DNA of 64,000 nt from Magnetococcales bacterium (GTDB taxonomy: Bacteria > Pseudomonadota > Magnetococcia > Magnetococcales > UBA8363), in contig JADFYU010000003.1 of the NCBI GenBank assembly GCA_015232865.1, positions 62,001 through 126,000 of the forward strand. The letters are read 5' to 3'. The notes below the pieces were generated by a model, which was not told the DNA's origin, searched no databases, and was given only the letters and a program-made list of their open reading frames with translations. Below, in pieces: positions 43,157-52,793 of this stretch; within the stretch, counting starts at the first letter, position 1; each line of letters begins with the position of its first letter. The translations under genes were made by a program, and so were the position numbers.

Positions 43157-43393
43157 ATGCTTAAAAATGCCATCAAACGCATTCTTGAAACGTCTACCAT
43201 CGAAAAACAGGGCGAGTGGTACATTGCCACCTGTCCAGCTCTCTCCCCCATCGGCGCCCAGGGAAAGACCAAAAAAGATGCCATGAAAAATTTGCGCAAT
43301 GTCCTGCGCATCTACATTGACGGCTGCTTTGACGCCATCATTACAGAACTTCTGCAAGAGGCCGGACAAATGGACGAGGAGAGCAACGACTAA
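43157..43393 (+). CDS. Orphan HicB-like antitoxin-family protein
   Basis: A 78-residue protein resembling the HicB/UPF0150 partial RNase-H fold: IEKQGEWYIATCPALSPIGAQGKTKKDA. ATG 43157 follows GAGG; the frame from 43079 adds a non-homologous extension. HicB normally neutralises the HicA mRNA interferase, but no HicA frame lies on either side. The fold also lacks a DNA-binding tail. It may be a solitary HicB with another role. Confidence 0.75.
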   Translation: MLKNAIKRILETSTIEKQGEWYIATCPALSPIGAQGKTKKDAMKNLRNVLRIYIDGCFDAIITELLQEAGQMDEESND

Positions 43394-43420
43394 AATCACC
43401 CTGCCCCTTCATGGTATGAA

Positions 43421-43460
43421 ACCCAGATTCGGCAGTCGTGCCCATATCACCGGCACAACC
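43421..43460. repeat. Short copy of the palindromic repeat family
   Basis: ACCCAGATTCGGCAGTCGTG followed by a GTGCC / GGCAC hairpin. CCCAGATTCGGCAG fits the arm consensus seen at 8962 and 26442. It lies between hicB and the YciI-like gene, upstream of the latter's ribosome site. Confidence 0.55.
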
Positions 43461-43491
43461 TTTTTGATTCATCCGGCAATAGGAGTCAACC

Positions 43492-43776
43492 GTGCATTAC
43501 GCCATCATCAGTGAAGATATAGCCGACAGCCTGCCCTTGAGAAATCAGGCTCGATCTGCCCACCTCAAACGGTTGGAGATTTTACGCGATGCCGGCCGCC
43601 TGCTCATCGCCGGTCCCTTTCCGACTGCCGAGGGCGAGGGGTTTACCGGTAGTCTGGTCGTTGCCGAATTCGACTCCCTGGAAGCGGCTCGGCAGTGGGC
43701 CGACGCCGATCCCTACCAGGCGGCCGGCATCTACGCCAGCGTTGTGGTCAAACCCTACAAAAAAGTGCTGCCCTGA
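43492..43776 (+). CDS. YciI-like protein
   Basis: A 94-residue YciI/YCII family protein with the opening [20 protein letters not shown] and [20 protein letters not shown]. The fold is a ferredoxin-like dimer related to muconolactone isomerase; the biochemical role is mostly unknown. The start is GTG 43492, with AGGAG 6 bases upstream. Confidence 0.85.
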   Translation: MHYAIISEDIADSLPLRNQARSAHLKRLEILRDAGRLLIAGPFPTAEGEGFTGSLVVAEFDSLEAARQWADADPYQAAGIYASVVVKPYKKVLP

Positions 43777-43866
43777 ACCGAAACCCGACCTCCGGTCGGC
43801 GCGTTGGGGGTTCTGATCTGCCCCGGAAAACCCGTTGTTTTACCGAGTGAAGGTAAAAAATTCGCA

Positions 43867-43891
43867 GGGACCGCACTGGTCCGTTTTTTTT
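43867..43891 (+). terminator. Terminator between YciI-like and molybdenum-carrier genes
   Basis: GGACC (43868-43872) and GGTCC (43878-43882) form a short stem with a 5-base loop, followed by eight T. Ninety bases after the YciI-like stop. A second possible hairpin, CCGACCTCCGGTCGG, lies near 43787. Confidence 0.75.
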
Positions 43892-43901
43892 GCCGGGCTG
43901 G

Positions 43902-44399
43902 TCAATGGCAAGCAGCCCAAAACCTCAGCAAAAATTGCAGGGTATTGTCATAAACCCCACGATGCTCCCGCTCCCTGGGGCCGGCAATGTTGAGAACACA
44001 GAGGCCATTCCGGGTCAACCAGGTTTTCAGCATCTGTTGCGCTGAGTGTTCATTCATCTCGATGTAGTTGAAATCCAGGATCAGACACTGTTTTTTCTGC
44101 TGCCTGGCAAAACGTTGAGTCAGAGCCGTCCCCCCTGACAGAACGCCTCGCGTCAAAATCAGGGTGCCGTCAGAATCTCGCACATTCCACTCGGTCCTCT
44201 GTTGATAAGCGCACGAAGGGGTCTCCTTCAAGGGGTAGATCGCGTCGATGGGACCATCCAGAGCCAATCGACCCTTGGGGCACCACCCGCCACACTCCAG
44301 ACCGATGCGAACAGCAAAATCCAAAGCGGCCCGATCTACTCCGGTCTGGCCACCGGAAACCACACGTGAAATTTTCAAGTTTTCCATTTTTAATACCAT
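43902..44399 (-). CDS. Putative molybdenum carrier family protein
   Basis: A 161- or 165-residue protein of the putative molybdenum carrier family (Rossmann-like, related to SLOG/lysine decarboxylase folds). Diagnostic blocks are VSGGQTGVDRAALDFA, GWCPKGRLALDG and LTRGVLSGGTALT. Start is ATG 44399 or ATG 44387; neither has a clear ribosome site. Members may bind molybdate or a nucleotide; direct evidence is thin. Genes on both sides are on the opposite strand, so it is transcribed alone. Confidence 0.8.
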   Translation of the reverse strand: MVLKMENLKISRVVSGGQTGVDRAALDFAVRIGLECGGWCPKGRLALDGPIDAIYPLKETPSCAYQQRTEWNVRDSDGTLILTRGVLSGGTALTQRFARQQKKQCLILDFNYIEMNEHSAQQMLKTWLTRNGLCVLNIAGPREREHRGVYDNTLQFLLRFWAACH

Positions 44400-44582
44400 A
44401 TATCATACATCATCAATTGTCACCCACAAACGGGAGCTGTTCTTGCTGTATAAAAGCAGGTTATCCTTCATTAGCAGTGGTCGCACATTGTTTTTTCACC
44501 AAGCTGGCTTTTCAATATGCCTTTGCGATACACTGCCCTGCGTTACCGTCATATCAAGAGGGATCTTTTCTGGAGCCAGACC

Positions 44583-45485
44583 ATGTCCACACTAAACGAT
44601 GATGAGCTTATTTTTGAGTTAAAGCAGAGATTTGACGCCACGAAGCAGGCTCTTTACGATGTGAAAATGGTGACCAACAAGCTCGAAGAGGTCAACAAAA
44701 AGCTGCAAGCATCGGAGCAGATCAAAAGCAACTTTGTCTCCCATATGAAAAATGAGATTAATAATCCATTGACCTCTATTCTGGGATTGACCTCCCAACT
44801 CAAAGAGGGCAACCTGGATAAAGAGACCATCCAATCGGTGGCCACCATGATTCACGCGGAGGCTTTCAGCCTGGACTTCCAATTGCGCAATATTTTTGCC
44901 GCCGCCGAACTGGAAGCCGGAGAGACCGATCTACAAATCTCCATGGTCGATATCAATGGCCTAATTTCCGACTCCATCGATACCTTTTTACACCTGATCA
45001 ACGAAAACCAACTGATCGCCAACTGCCAGATCGAATCGGAAGAGGGTTCTCAACTGCTTTTCAAGTCGGATGCCAATAAACTCTCGCTGATCTTCAACAA
45101 TCTGCTCTCCAACGCCATAGAATTCAACCGGGCCGGCGGTCAGATCAATATTCTGGCCAAAATCATTGAAAACCGCCTCACCATCGCCGTCACCGATACA
45201 GGCCCCGGCATCAAATCCGATGCCATGCAGACCATTTTTGATCGTTTTACCCAATTGGACAGCGGCGCCCGCAAAAGCCACAAAGGACATGGCTTGGGTC
45301 TGAGCATCACCCAGGCCATTGTCGAATTGATGGAAGGAGAGGTCATCGCCGACTCTCAACTGGAGGAAGGCTCGACCTTTACCGTCATCCTGCCTGAGAT
45401 GGAAATGGATGCCGACGCCGACGCTTTTTCCGTAGATGGCAACGATTTCTTCTTCGATGACGACGCTGGCGCAGAGGCTTTCTAA
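44583..45485 (+). CDS. Sensor kinase-like protein with Asn replacing phospho-His
   Basis: A 300-residue soluble kinase-like protein: N-terminal coiled coil (about 10-45), a dimerisation helix, a HATPase domain (about 150-275; NNLLSNAIEFN, DTGPGIK, GHGLGLS) and an acidic C-terminal tail (DADADAFSVDGNDFFFDDD). The H-box reads SHMKNEINNPLTS, with Asn57 where the phosphorylated His should be. The N-box, G1 and G2 appear intact, so ATP binding is likely but autophosphorylation at the usual site is not. ATG 44583 follows TGGAG. It is 4 bases from cheD, so likely part of chemotaxis adaptation. Confidence 0.85.
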   Translation: MSTLNDDELIFELKQRFDATKQALYDVKMVTNKLEEVNKKLQASEQIKSNFVSHMKNEINNPLTSILGLTSQLKEGNLDKETIQSVATMIHAEAFSLDFQLRNIFAAAELEAGETDLQISMVDINGLISDSIDTFLHLINENQLIANCQIESEEGSQLLFKSDANKLSLIFNNLLSNAIEFNRAGGQINILAKIIENRLTIAVTDTGPGIKSDAMQTIFDRFTQLDSGARKSHKGHGLGLSITQAIVELMEGEVIADSQLEEGSTFTVILPEMEMDADADAFSVDGNDFFFDDDAGAEAF

Positions 45486-45489
45486 GACA

Positions 45490-45960
45490 ATGCAGACTGG
45501 AAATGAAAACAGACCTTTCCTTCTGCCCGGCGCTCTTTTTGCCAAAAACGGGGATTATGTCATCACCACCGTTTTAGGTTCTTGTATCGCTGTTTGTCTT
45601 TGGGACCAAAACTTTAAAAGGGGTGGCATGAACCATTACAAACTGCCCCTTTGGAACGGTGACGGCCTGCCATCGCCTAAGTTCGGCAACATTGCCATCG
45701 AAAAACTGATCGAGCAGATGCTATCCTTCGGCTGCAACAAAAAAGCCATGAAAGCCAAGGTCTTTGGTGGTGCCGCCGTCATCAAAAGTGCCAGTGGTCT
45801 GCTCAATGTCGGCGAACGCAACATTGAGGTGGTCAAAGATATCCTGGCTCGGGAGCGCATCCCCATCGTCGCCTCGGATGTCGGCGGGGAATCGAGCCGG
45901 AAAATTCTCTTCAATACGATCGATGGTTCTATTCTGATGAAAAAAGCCAAACCTCAATAA
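45490..45960 (+). CDS. cheD: Chemoreceptor glutamine deamidase CheD
   Basis: A 156-residue CheD. The catalytic Cys is Cys32 (TVLGSCIAVCLWD) and the His is His49 (GGMNHYKLP), spaced 17 as in Thermotoga CheD. It deamidates specific Gln residues on chemoreceptors and can bind CheC. The start at ATG 45490 is 4 bases after the kinase stop. The only full chemoreceptor in the window is the one at 50044. Confidence 0.93.
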   Translation: MQTGNENRPFLLPGALFAKNGDYVITTVLGSCIAVCLWDQNFKRGGMNHYKLPLWNGDGLPSPKFGNIAIEKLIEQMLSFGCNKKAMKAKVFGGAAVIKSASGLLNVGERNIEVVKDILARERIPIVASDVGGESSRKILFNTIDGSILMKKAKPQ

Positions 45961-45963
45961 CCC

Positions 45964-48519
45964 TTAATTCCGCCCCAACAGGACCGAAAAGATAGGCCGC
46001 CCCAACTCCCGCCAGGCAAACCCAAGGCCGGTCAGCAAAACCAAACCACTGCCGGCAAAGACCACCCCCAAGCTCCAAAGGGGAAAAAACAGCCATTGAT
46101 CATCCATGATCCGATTGACCACCAGTGCGGACAACAGATGGGCGACTATCAAGCCGGAGAGTCCGGCAATCCCCCCAAGCAGAGAAAACTCGATCAAAAG
46201 AACCCGCAACATCTCCCAACGGGTCGCCCCCATTAATCGACAGATTGCCGACTCCTTGGCCCGTTCTCGACGGGAAGAAACCACCTGCACGGCCAAAACC
46301 AGCAATCCGGCCACCACCGCCACCACACCCAACAGACGAACCACCTGAGCCAATTGGGTTAGCAGAGTGGAGATGGAGGTCATCACCTGCCTGGAAGCGA
46401 TGGCGGTGACATTGTCAAATTGGCGGGTGACGGCGGCAAACAGGGCCTCTTCCTGTTCAGACCGACTGCGCACCGTCGATAGATAGGTGACGGGAGCTTG
46501 ATCCAATACCGCCGGGGAAAAAACCACAAAAAAATTCAGCCCCATATCCTGCCAACGCACAGAGCGCAAACTGGTTACGGGAGCGGTTATGGGAATGCCC
46601 ATGATATCAAAAGTCAGGGTATCGCCGATAGAAACCGCCAACCCTTTCGCCAGCCCCACCTCCAGACTGATGCCCCGCTGTATCGGCTCCGACTCCCGCT
46701 GCTTCCACCAACGGCCCTGGACAATCCGGTTTCCCGGTGGCAAATCCGCCAGAGCGGTCATGACATATTCCCGAGTCAACATCCAGGACTGGCTGTTATC
46801 GCCCTCCCCCTGCGCCCCTTCCATGGCCCGCTCAGCTGCCGGAACCCCATTAACCGCCAGCAGGCGACCTCGAACAACCGGCGTCACGCGAACGGAGTCT
46901 TGATCGACTCCGAAGGGGAGAACAACCCGACGAAAATCCGTTAGCTGATGGGGGAGAATATCGATAAAAAAGAAGCTGGGCACCTTGGTCGGCAACCGAT
47001 CGACAATCTGGTTTTCCAGGTTGCGACCAAGAAAAAGTAAACTGAAAACCAGCCCCAACCCCACACCCAAAGAGACCAGAACGGTTCTTCCGCCCGGACG
47101 ACAAATTCCCCTGAAAGCCAATTGGGCCGGAAGCGACCGGGGCGCGGTTCTAGCCAGCAGAAACAGACTGCCGCCAACCATTCCCCAAACCAGAAGCAGG
47201 CTGACGAACACCCCGGCGACAAACACCACCCCCATCCGCCCCTCTTCGATCGCATCGGCACCGATCAGACCTGGAATGACGGTGAGACAGGCGACCACCA
47301 ACCAGAGCAGTTTTTGCGACCGGTTTTCGGCGGTATGGCGATGAAGAAAAAGCTGACCCGGAGAGATTTTTCGGATTTGGAACAGTGGAACAAGAGAGAA
47401 CAGGAAGGCAAAAAACAGCCCTGAAACCGCACTGAAAAAACCCAGAGACCAGCGGGGAGCATAAGGAATGGCTTGCGGAAAAACCCCGTCGAGCAGGGTC
47501 AACAAGCCCCAAGGTCCGGCCAGTCCCAACACCGCACCCAGCAACGCACCCGGAGCCGCCATGATCAGGGTCCGCCACAGGTAAATCGACAACACCGACC
47601 AGCCATCGGCCCCCAGACACTTCAGGGTGGCGATCACCCCCTGATTTTCCCGAATGTGCACCCCCATGGCCGCCCCCATGGCTAGGCCGGTCAAAAGCAG
47701 GGTCAAAAGAGCCGTCAAGCCCAAAAACACGGAAAACCGACGCATGAACTTGCGCAGGGTCGTCTGGCTTTTTCCGGGCGTCAACAGTCGGATTCCGGCC
47801 TCCCTGGCTCGATTTTCCAAGGAGGAGGCAAGCCGATCCGGCGACTCTCCAGCAGCCAGATTGAGCCAAAGCAAATATTTGATCCGACTGCCTTTTTGAA
47901 TCAATCCCGTCTCTTCGACACGATCCATCGGCATCAATACCCGAGGCCCCAGACTCATGAAACGGGTAATTTGATCGCTTTCGGTTTGAAGGGTGTCGCC
48001 AATGATAAAGCGACTTTTTCCCAAGACAAGAACATTGCCAATCGCCAGCCCCATACGCTGCAACAAACTCTGCTCCACCACCACCCGACCCTCGGTCATC
48101 ACCTCAGCCAGGGAGCGGCCGCTGGACAGGGCGACGGTTCCCCTCAGGGGATACATTGATGAGACAGCACGCACCGCCACCAACAACGGAGTCCCGCTCA
48201 CAACCCCTCCACCACCCTTTTCACCGGTGGCCATGGCCGAAAATTCCAGCCCTGAATCCATCTCACGTCCAGCCTGCCGGAGATGGCGATTGGTGAAGGT
48301 CTCGAAGGGGTGAGACGAATGAAACCGGAGATCGGCCCCCAGCAACGCCTTTGCTTCAAAATCGATGGTGGTTTTCAGGTGGTTGGCCGTGGCCAGAACA
48401 GCGGTCAGGGTGGTGACTGCCAAAAAGATGGCAACGACAAAAAAAAGAGTGTTGGCCCCATCGGCCCGAACCCCTTGCCAGGCCAGTCGCCAAGCCAATC
48501 GCCCGGAGATTCCTTTCAT
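45964..48519 (-). CDS. FtsX-type ABC permease, YbbP-like
   Basis: An 851-residue permease with about 10 hydrophobic helices in the duplicated MacB/FtsX arrangement (N-terminal TM, large periplasmic domain, three TMs, then a second set). It pairs with the ATPase encoded just upstream (4-bp overlap). The YbbA-YbbP set next to tesA is a common proteobacterial gene order, but its substrate is unknown; lipids, lipoproteins or toxic compounds have been proposed. It converges on cheD with only 3 bases between stops. Confidence 0.88.
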   Translation of the reverse strand: MKGISGRLAWRLAWQGVRADGANTLFFVVAIFLAVTTLTAVLATANHLKTTIDFEAKALLGADLRFHSSHPFETFTNRHLRQAGREMDSGLEFSAMATGEKGGGGVVSGTPLLVAVRAVSSMYPLRGTVALSSGRSLAEVMTEGRVVVEQSLLQRMGLAIGNVLVLGKSRFIIGDTLQTESDQITRFMSLGPRVLMPMDRVEETGLIQKGSRIKYLLWLNLAAGESPDRLASSLENRAREAGIRLLTPGKSQTTLRKFMRRFSVFLGLTALLTLLLTGLAMGAAMGVHIRENQGVIATLKCLGADGWSVLSIYLWRTLIMAAPGALLGAVLGLAGPWGLLTLLDGVFPQAIPYAPRWSLGFFSAVSGLFFAFLFSLVPLFQIRKISPGQLFLHRHTAENRSQKLLWLVVACLTVIPGLIGADAIEEGRMGVVFVAGVFVSLLLVWGMVGGSLFLLARTAPRSLPAQLAFRGICRPGGRTVLVSLGVGLGLVFSLLFLGRNLENQIVDRLPTKVPSFFFIDILPHQLTDFRRVVLPFGVDQDSVRVTPVVRGRLLAVNGVPAAERAMEGAQGEGDNSQSWMLTREYVMTALADLPPGNRIVQGRWWKQRESEPIQRGISLEVGLAKGLAVSIGDTLTFDIMGIPITAPVTSLRSVRWQDMGLNFFVVFSPAVLDQAPVTYLSTVRSRSEQEEALFAAVTRQFDNVTAIASRQVMTSISTLLTQLAQVVRLLGVVAVVAGLLVLAVQVVSSRRERAKESAICRLMGATRWEMLRVLLIEFSLLGGIAGLSGLIVAHLLSALVVNRIMDDQWLFFPLWSLGVVFAGSGLVLLTGLGFAWRELGRPIFSVLLGRN

Positions 48520-49196
48520 CGTCCATAATCCCGATGATCATCGACCAGAACCCCCGCCTCCAGACGAAAGCGACCATCCATCTGTCGCACCAATCCCAGA
48601 TCGTGGGTGACCAGAAACAAGGTGGTTTTCCAACCCTGAACCAGATCGAACAACAGATCCATAATGCGAACACTGGTCTCCTGATCCAGATTGCCGGTGG
48701 GTTCATCGGCCAATATCAGCGGGGGACGGGTGACAAAGGCCCGAGCAATGGCGACCCGCTGTTTTTCACCGCCGGAGAGAGCCGTCGGCGCATGGCTCAG
48801 TCGATGGCTCAATCCTACCCGGTCCAGCATCTCCCGAGCCTGTTCATCGGCGCGATCATCCCCCTGCAACACCAGGGGAAGTGCAACATTTTCCAGAGCA
48901 GTCAGGGCTGGAACCAGATGAAAATCTTGAAAAACGATTCCCATATTCTGCCCGCGAAATCGAGCCAACCGATCGGCGGAACAACCACGATAGGAAAAAC
49001 CATTGACCTGAATCTCGCCGCTACTGGGCGTTTCAACACCGGCTATCAGAGCCAACAAGGAGCTTTTACCACTACCGGAAGGACCGACCAAAGAGACCAT
49101 CTGCCCCGCCTTGATGGTCAGATCCACCTTCCGTAAGATGGTCAGTTGCTTTTGCCCATGAATCAGGGAATAGTTTATCGATTCGAGTTTTATCAT
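48516..49196 (-). CDS. ybbA: ABC transporter ATPase, YbbA-like
   Basis: A 226-residue ABC ATPase of the LolD/MacB type: Walker [10 protein letters not shown], signature [14 protein letters not shown], Walker [13 protein letters not shown]. It drives the large permease encoded downstream. The starts of ybbA and tesA are divergent and only 17 bases apart, so their promoters must overlap the opposite genes or each other. Confidence 0.9.
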   Translation of the reverse strand: MIKLESINYSLIHGQKQLTILRKVDLTIKAGQMVSLVGPSGSGKSSLLALIAGVETPSSGEIQVNGFSYRGCSADRLARFRGQNMGIVFQDFHLVPALTALENVALPLVLQGDDRADEQAREMLDRVGLSHRLSHAPTALSGGEKQRVAIARAFVTRPPLILADEPTGNLDQETSVRIMDLLFDLVQGWKTTLFLVTHDLGLVRQMDGRFRLEAGVLVDDHRDYGR

Positions 49197-49213
49197 TTTA
49201 GAGGTCCTGAGGA

Positions 49214-49840
49214 ATGAAAAACCGGTTTTTCAAGACACGCTTTCTGGTGTCCCTATTTATTGTTCTCTGTCTACCCACAGTCGGGCCAGGAGGTGAAAGG
49301 GTGATTCTCTGTTATGGTGATAGTCTGACCGCCGGTTATGGGGTCAGTTCCGAAGCCTCCTATCCGGCTCTATTACAAAAACGTCTTCATGAAAAGGGGT
49401 TTACCCATCGGGTCGTCAATGCCGGTGTCTCTGGCGATACCACCGCTGGCGCGCTGAACCGGTTGAGTTGGTCCTTGAAGGCCAATCCCACCATCGCTAT
49501 CGTCACCCTGGGGGCCAATGACGGTCTGCGCGGCCTGGATCTCGATGCCATGACCGACAATCTGGACCAAATCATCCTGCGTCTTGAAAATGCGGGAGTC
49601 CAGGTCATTTTGAGCGGCATGAAAATTCCCCCCAACTACGGTCAAGAGTATACCAGCGCTTTTGCCCAGGTCTACCCGACGCTTGCAAAAAAACACAACA
49701 TCCCCCTGCTGCCATTTTTCTTGGCAGGGGTGGCCGGAGAACCGGACCTGACCCTGGAAGACGGCATTCATCCCAACGAAGCCGGATATGCCCTGATCTT
49801 TGAACAGGTCTGGTCGATTCTTCAACCACTACTATTATAA
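49214..49840 (+). CDS. tesA: TesA-type GDSL esterase/lysophospholipase
   Basis: A 208-residue SGNH hydrolase with a signal peptide (TRFLVSLFIVLCLPTVGPG). Block I is LCYGDSLTAGYGV (catalytic Ser), block II NAGVSGDTTAG (Gly), block III LGANDGLRG (Asn), block V DGIHPNEAGY (Asp and His). All catalytic residues are present. It hydrolyses acyl-CoA, lysophospholipids or aryl esters in the periplasm. Its ribosome site is GAGG. Confidence 0.92.
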   Translation: MKNRFFKTRFLVSLFIVLCLPTVGPGGERVILCYGDSLTAGYGVSSEASYPALLQKRLHEKGFTHRVVNAGVSGDTTAGALNRLSWSLKANPTIAIVTLGANDGLRGLDLDAMTDNLDQIILRLENAGVQVILSGMKIPPNYGQEYTSAFAQVYPTLAKKHNIPLLPFFLAGVAGEPDLTLEDGIHPNEAGYALIFEQVWSILQPLLL

Positions 49841-50043
49841 GCTTTCATTCACAAACATATTCTGATTGGTTTTTTATTCTTAAAACTTTGTCATTCAATG
49901 CAATTTTATCTAAAATTGCAAACAGACATTTTGTTACAGTTTGGAATACACCCAAAAGCGGCAGCGGCCAGTTCAATCATCAATCCGTTCGGACCACCAC
50001 CGTTGCATGGGATAAACTCACTTTCATTTTTGAAGACAATCAG

Positions 50044-52773
50044 ATGGCAATAAGTCACTCATTTTTTCAAAGATCGTTGAGCCGTAAGGTGCTGTTTGTC
50101 TCCTGCTTTATCGGCGGCGTTGCGCTACTCATTTTGGGCCTCTTTTTAACTCAGGCCCTGAGGTCCGAGCTTATAAAACAAAACAACGATTTGATCAACA
50201 ACCTGGCCAGCAGCGCCCGGCAGGGTCTTCACGCCATCATGCTGACCGGCAATGCCGAAATTGCCCGGGAATATGCCCGACACCTTAAAATGGTCGAGGG
50301 AGTCAAGCAGATCAATATCATCAAAACCAACGGGCAAGAGGCCTTTTTACTCAGCAACGAACAAAGATCCCCACTTCTTGCCGAGGATCTTCCCTACTTC
50401 CGATCCGCCTTGGAGAGCAAAAAAAGCGTCTCGTTCATCCGTTCGGATGATCTGGACCGGCTCACCAAAACCTTTTTCATCCCCATTCCCATCGAAGAAC
50501 CGTGTAAAAAGTGTCACCAGGACGGCAAAGCCATTCGGGGAATTTTTGAAGTAACCGTCTCTCTGGACGCTATCGAAACCCAGGTTGGCCGAACTGTGAT
50601 CAACGCCATCTGGGTGACCATCGCCTCCCTGGTCCTTTTCCTGATCGTTCTGGGTGTTACCCTCCGCCGAATCCTGACCCTGCCGCTGACCGATCTATCC
50701 CACTCCGTTCAACAGGTGGCCAAGGGCAAACTGACCTCCATTACATTTGATACCCAGCGAAAGGATGAGTTCGGATTGATCAGCACTGTTTTGCAACAGC
50801 TGGTCACCGGGTTGGGAGAGCAGATCAGAAAAATCAATCTCCAATCTGAAAACATGGTGGGCTTTATCAAGGAGATCATCCGTTTGCGCAACGACATTGG
50901 CACAAACGCGGTCGTTTTAAAAAACACCACCTCCGATGTCAGCCTTGAAAATCTCCATTTGGCCGAAGAGATTGCAAAAATAAAATCCCGCGTCGATCAG
51001 GCGACCGACAATGTCGCCAATATTTCCGAAGGCACGGTCATCGTCTCCAACAGCAGCCAGGAAATTTCCCATTCTCTGCTTCAAACCAACAACCGTGTCA
51101 ACGAAATGATTGAACTGGTCGGGCAGATGGAACAAATTCTCAATCATGTTCGAGAAACATTGGGTAATGCTAACCAGGAAACCACCCACGTCTCGACGGC
51201 CATTCAAAAAATGGCCCTCTCCCTGGGAGAGGTACGACAACAGTGTCAAAAGGCTTCCGTCGAATCAAATTCGGGAAAGAACATGGCTCAGGAGGCCATT
51301 GTGTTGACCGGCGAGTTGATTACAGCCTCCCATGAGATCAATCAGGTCACAACGATCATTGCGGAAGTGGCCTCCGAGACCCAGATGCTGGGCCTCAACG
51401 CCCTGATCGAAGCGGCCAGCGCCGGTGAAGCGGGAAAAGGGTTTGCCGTGGTCGCCTATGAGATCAAGGAGCTTTCCAACCGCACCATGGAAGCCACCAT
51501 AAAAATTGATTCCGTTTTGCAAAAGATCCAGGCCCAATCCGGCCAGGTCTCTCATGCCGTTAAAAACATCGGCAAGACAATCGATAATCTTGACGACTCC
51601 AACCAATGGATTCGCCAGGCCATGGAGACTCAGGAGAGCGTCATCCAGACCATCTCCCAATCGACACACGGTCTGACCCGGACCACCCAATCGGTCAACG
51701 ACAACACCGCCTCCCTGGATCGGGCGGCAAAAGCCCTCTTCGAGGCGGTTGAAGCGGTTCAGGGGGAGACTCGGACCATCAACGATGAAGCCGGTCAAGC
51801 GGCTGAATCGGCAGCAAAGATTGCCACTCAAAGTGCCGAATCCAAAGTGTTCCTCCAGACCGTTCAACAATCCGCTCAGGAGACCCATGACTCTTCCCTG
51901 GTGGTCCAGGAAAAAATGGCCCTGACCAATGACGTCGTCAATACGGTTCAGAGTTCCGTCCACTTTTTCAAAGCCCTCTCTGAAGTAGCGGCCTACATGA
52001 GCGACGCCCTGCTGTCGGTCAACCTGAACATTGATATCGGCCCCGCCCCCTTCAACATCAGGCTGTTAAAAGAGCCTTTTCTGGGTGTGATGGGAGAGCT
52101 GGAGGCGATGGTTTCCCAGGTCAAGCCGGTTGACACCGACCTGCTGAATGATGCCTGTCCGCTGTGTCGCTGGATTCACCAACAACAAGCCACCTATTCC
52201 GACCAGCCCATTTTCAACAATCTGATCGCCACCCATGACCAACTACACACCACCACCGATGAAATCATGAAGCTGGTCGAAAAAGGACTGACCGACCCCG
52301 AAGCCCGACTGGCGCTGCGTTTTTTCCAAGAGGTGCGCAGTACCCTCTTTGACCAGCTCAATGCCCTTTATATGGGGGAGTCCCAGCTGAATCGGAACGA
52401 TCAGCTCATGGATTGGCAAGAGGAATTTAGCCATGACAATCCAGAGATAGATGCCGACCACCAGCAACTCATCCGCCAACTCAACGACCTCTACAGCCAA
52501 CAGAAGGCCGAACAAACCCGAACACTGCTCAAGACATTCATGGCAACGGCTCACAATCATTTTGTACGAGAAAAGCACATTTCAAGTCAGAAACAGTCAC
52601 CGCTGTCTGAAGAGGCTCAACTGCATAACCAGGAGTTGATCAATCATCTGGAGCAGATTCTTTTTTTACACGAAGAGGAGGATTTCATTCCCTCCCAAGA
52701 TCTTTTTCTCTATCTGCGCGGGTGGCTTAAAAAGCATATCACCGGACGGGATAGCGGATTTTTACTGGAATAG
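50044..52773 (+). CDS. Chemoreceptor with periplasmic heme site and hemerythrin-like tail
   Basis: A 909-residue methyl-accepting chemotaxis protein. ATG 50044 (MAISHSFFQRS) places TM1 at about 15-37; the frame from 49888 adds implausible residues. The periplasmic sensor (38-175) has a c-type heme site, CKKCH (Cys154, Cys157, His158). TM2 is at about 180-205, followed by HAMP and the signalling coiled coil with the conserved tip MLGLNALIEAASAGEAGKGFA. A CZB-like segment follows (about 690-790; CPLCRWIHQQQ...HDQLH). The tail (about 800-905) is hemerythrin-like: ADHQQL, HNHFVREK and HITGRD are present, but the paired HxxxH reads HNQEL (His861, Leu865). It combines features of DcrA-type heme sensing and DcrH-type hemerythrin sensing in one receptor. 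Confidence 0.88.
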   Translation: MAISHSFFQRSLSRKVLFVSCFIGGVALLILGLFLTQALRSELIKQNNDLINNLASSARQGLHAIMLTGNAEIAREYARHLKMVEGVKQINIIKTNGQEAFLLSNEQRSPLLAEDLPYFRSALESKKSVSFIRSDDLDRLTKTFFIPIPIEEPCKKCHQDGKAIRGIFEVTVSLDAIETQVGRTVINAIWVTIASLVLFLIVLGVTLRRILTLPLTDLSHSVQQVAKGKLTSITFDTQRKDEFGLISTVLQQLVTGLGEQIRKINLQSENMVGFIKEIIRLRNDIGTNAVVLKNTTSDVSLENLHLAEEIAKIKSRVDQATDNVANISEGTVIVSNSSQEISHSLLQTNNRVNEMIELVGQMEQILNHVRETLGNANQETTHVSTAIQKMALSLGEVRQQCQKASVESNSGKNMAQEAIVLTGELITASHEINQVTTIIAEVASETQMLGLNALIEAASAGEAGKGFAVVAYEIKELSNRTMEATIKIDSVLQKIQAQSGQVSHAVKNIGKTIDNLDDSNQWIRQAMETQESVIQTISQSTHGLTRTTQSVNDNTASLDRAAKALFEAVEAVQGETRTINDEAGQAAESAAKIATQSAESKVFLQTVQQSAQETHDSSLVVQEKMALTNDVVNTVQSSVHFFKALSEVAAYMSDALLSVNLNIDIGPAPFNIRLLKEPFLGVMGELEAMVSQVKPVDTDLLNDACPLCRWIHQQQATYSDQPIFNNLIATHDQLHTTTDEIMKLVEKGLTDPEARLALRFFQEVRSTLFDQLNALYMGESQLNRNDQLMDWQEEFSHDNPEIDADHQQLIRQLNDLYSQQKAEQTRTLLKTFMATAHNHFVREKHISSQKQSPLSEEAQLHNQELINHLEQILFLHEEEDFIPSQDLFLYLRGWLKKHITGRDSGFLLE

Positions 52774-52793
52774 GAACGGCGGAGAGTGCCAGA

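Noticed and set aside
43079..43393. Complete HicAB toxin-antitoxin pair
   Set aside because: No HicA-like frame was found on either strand within several hundred bases of the HicB-like gene.
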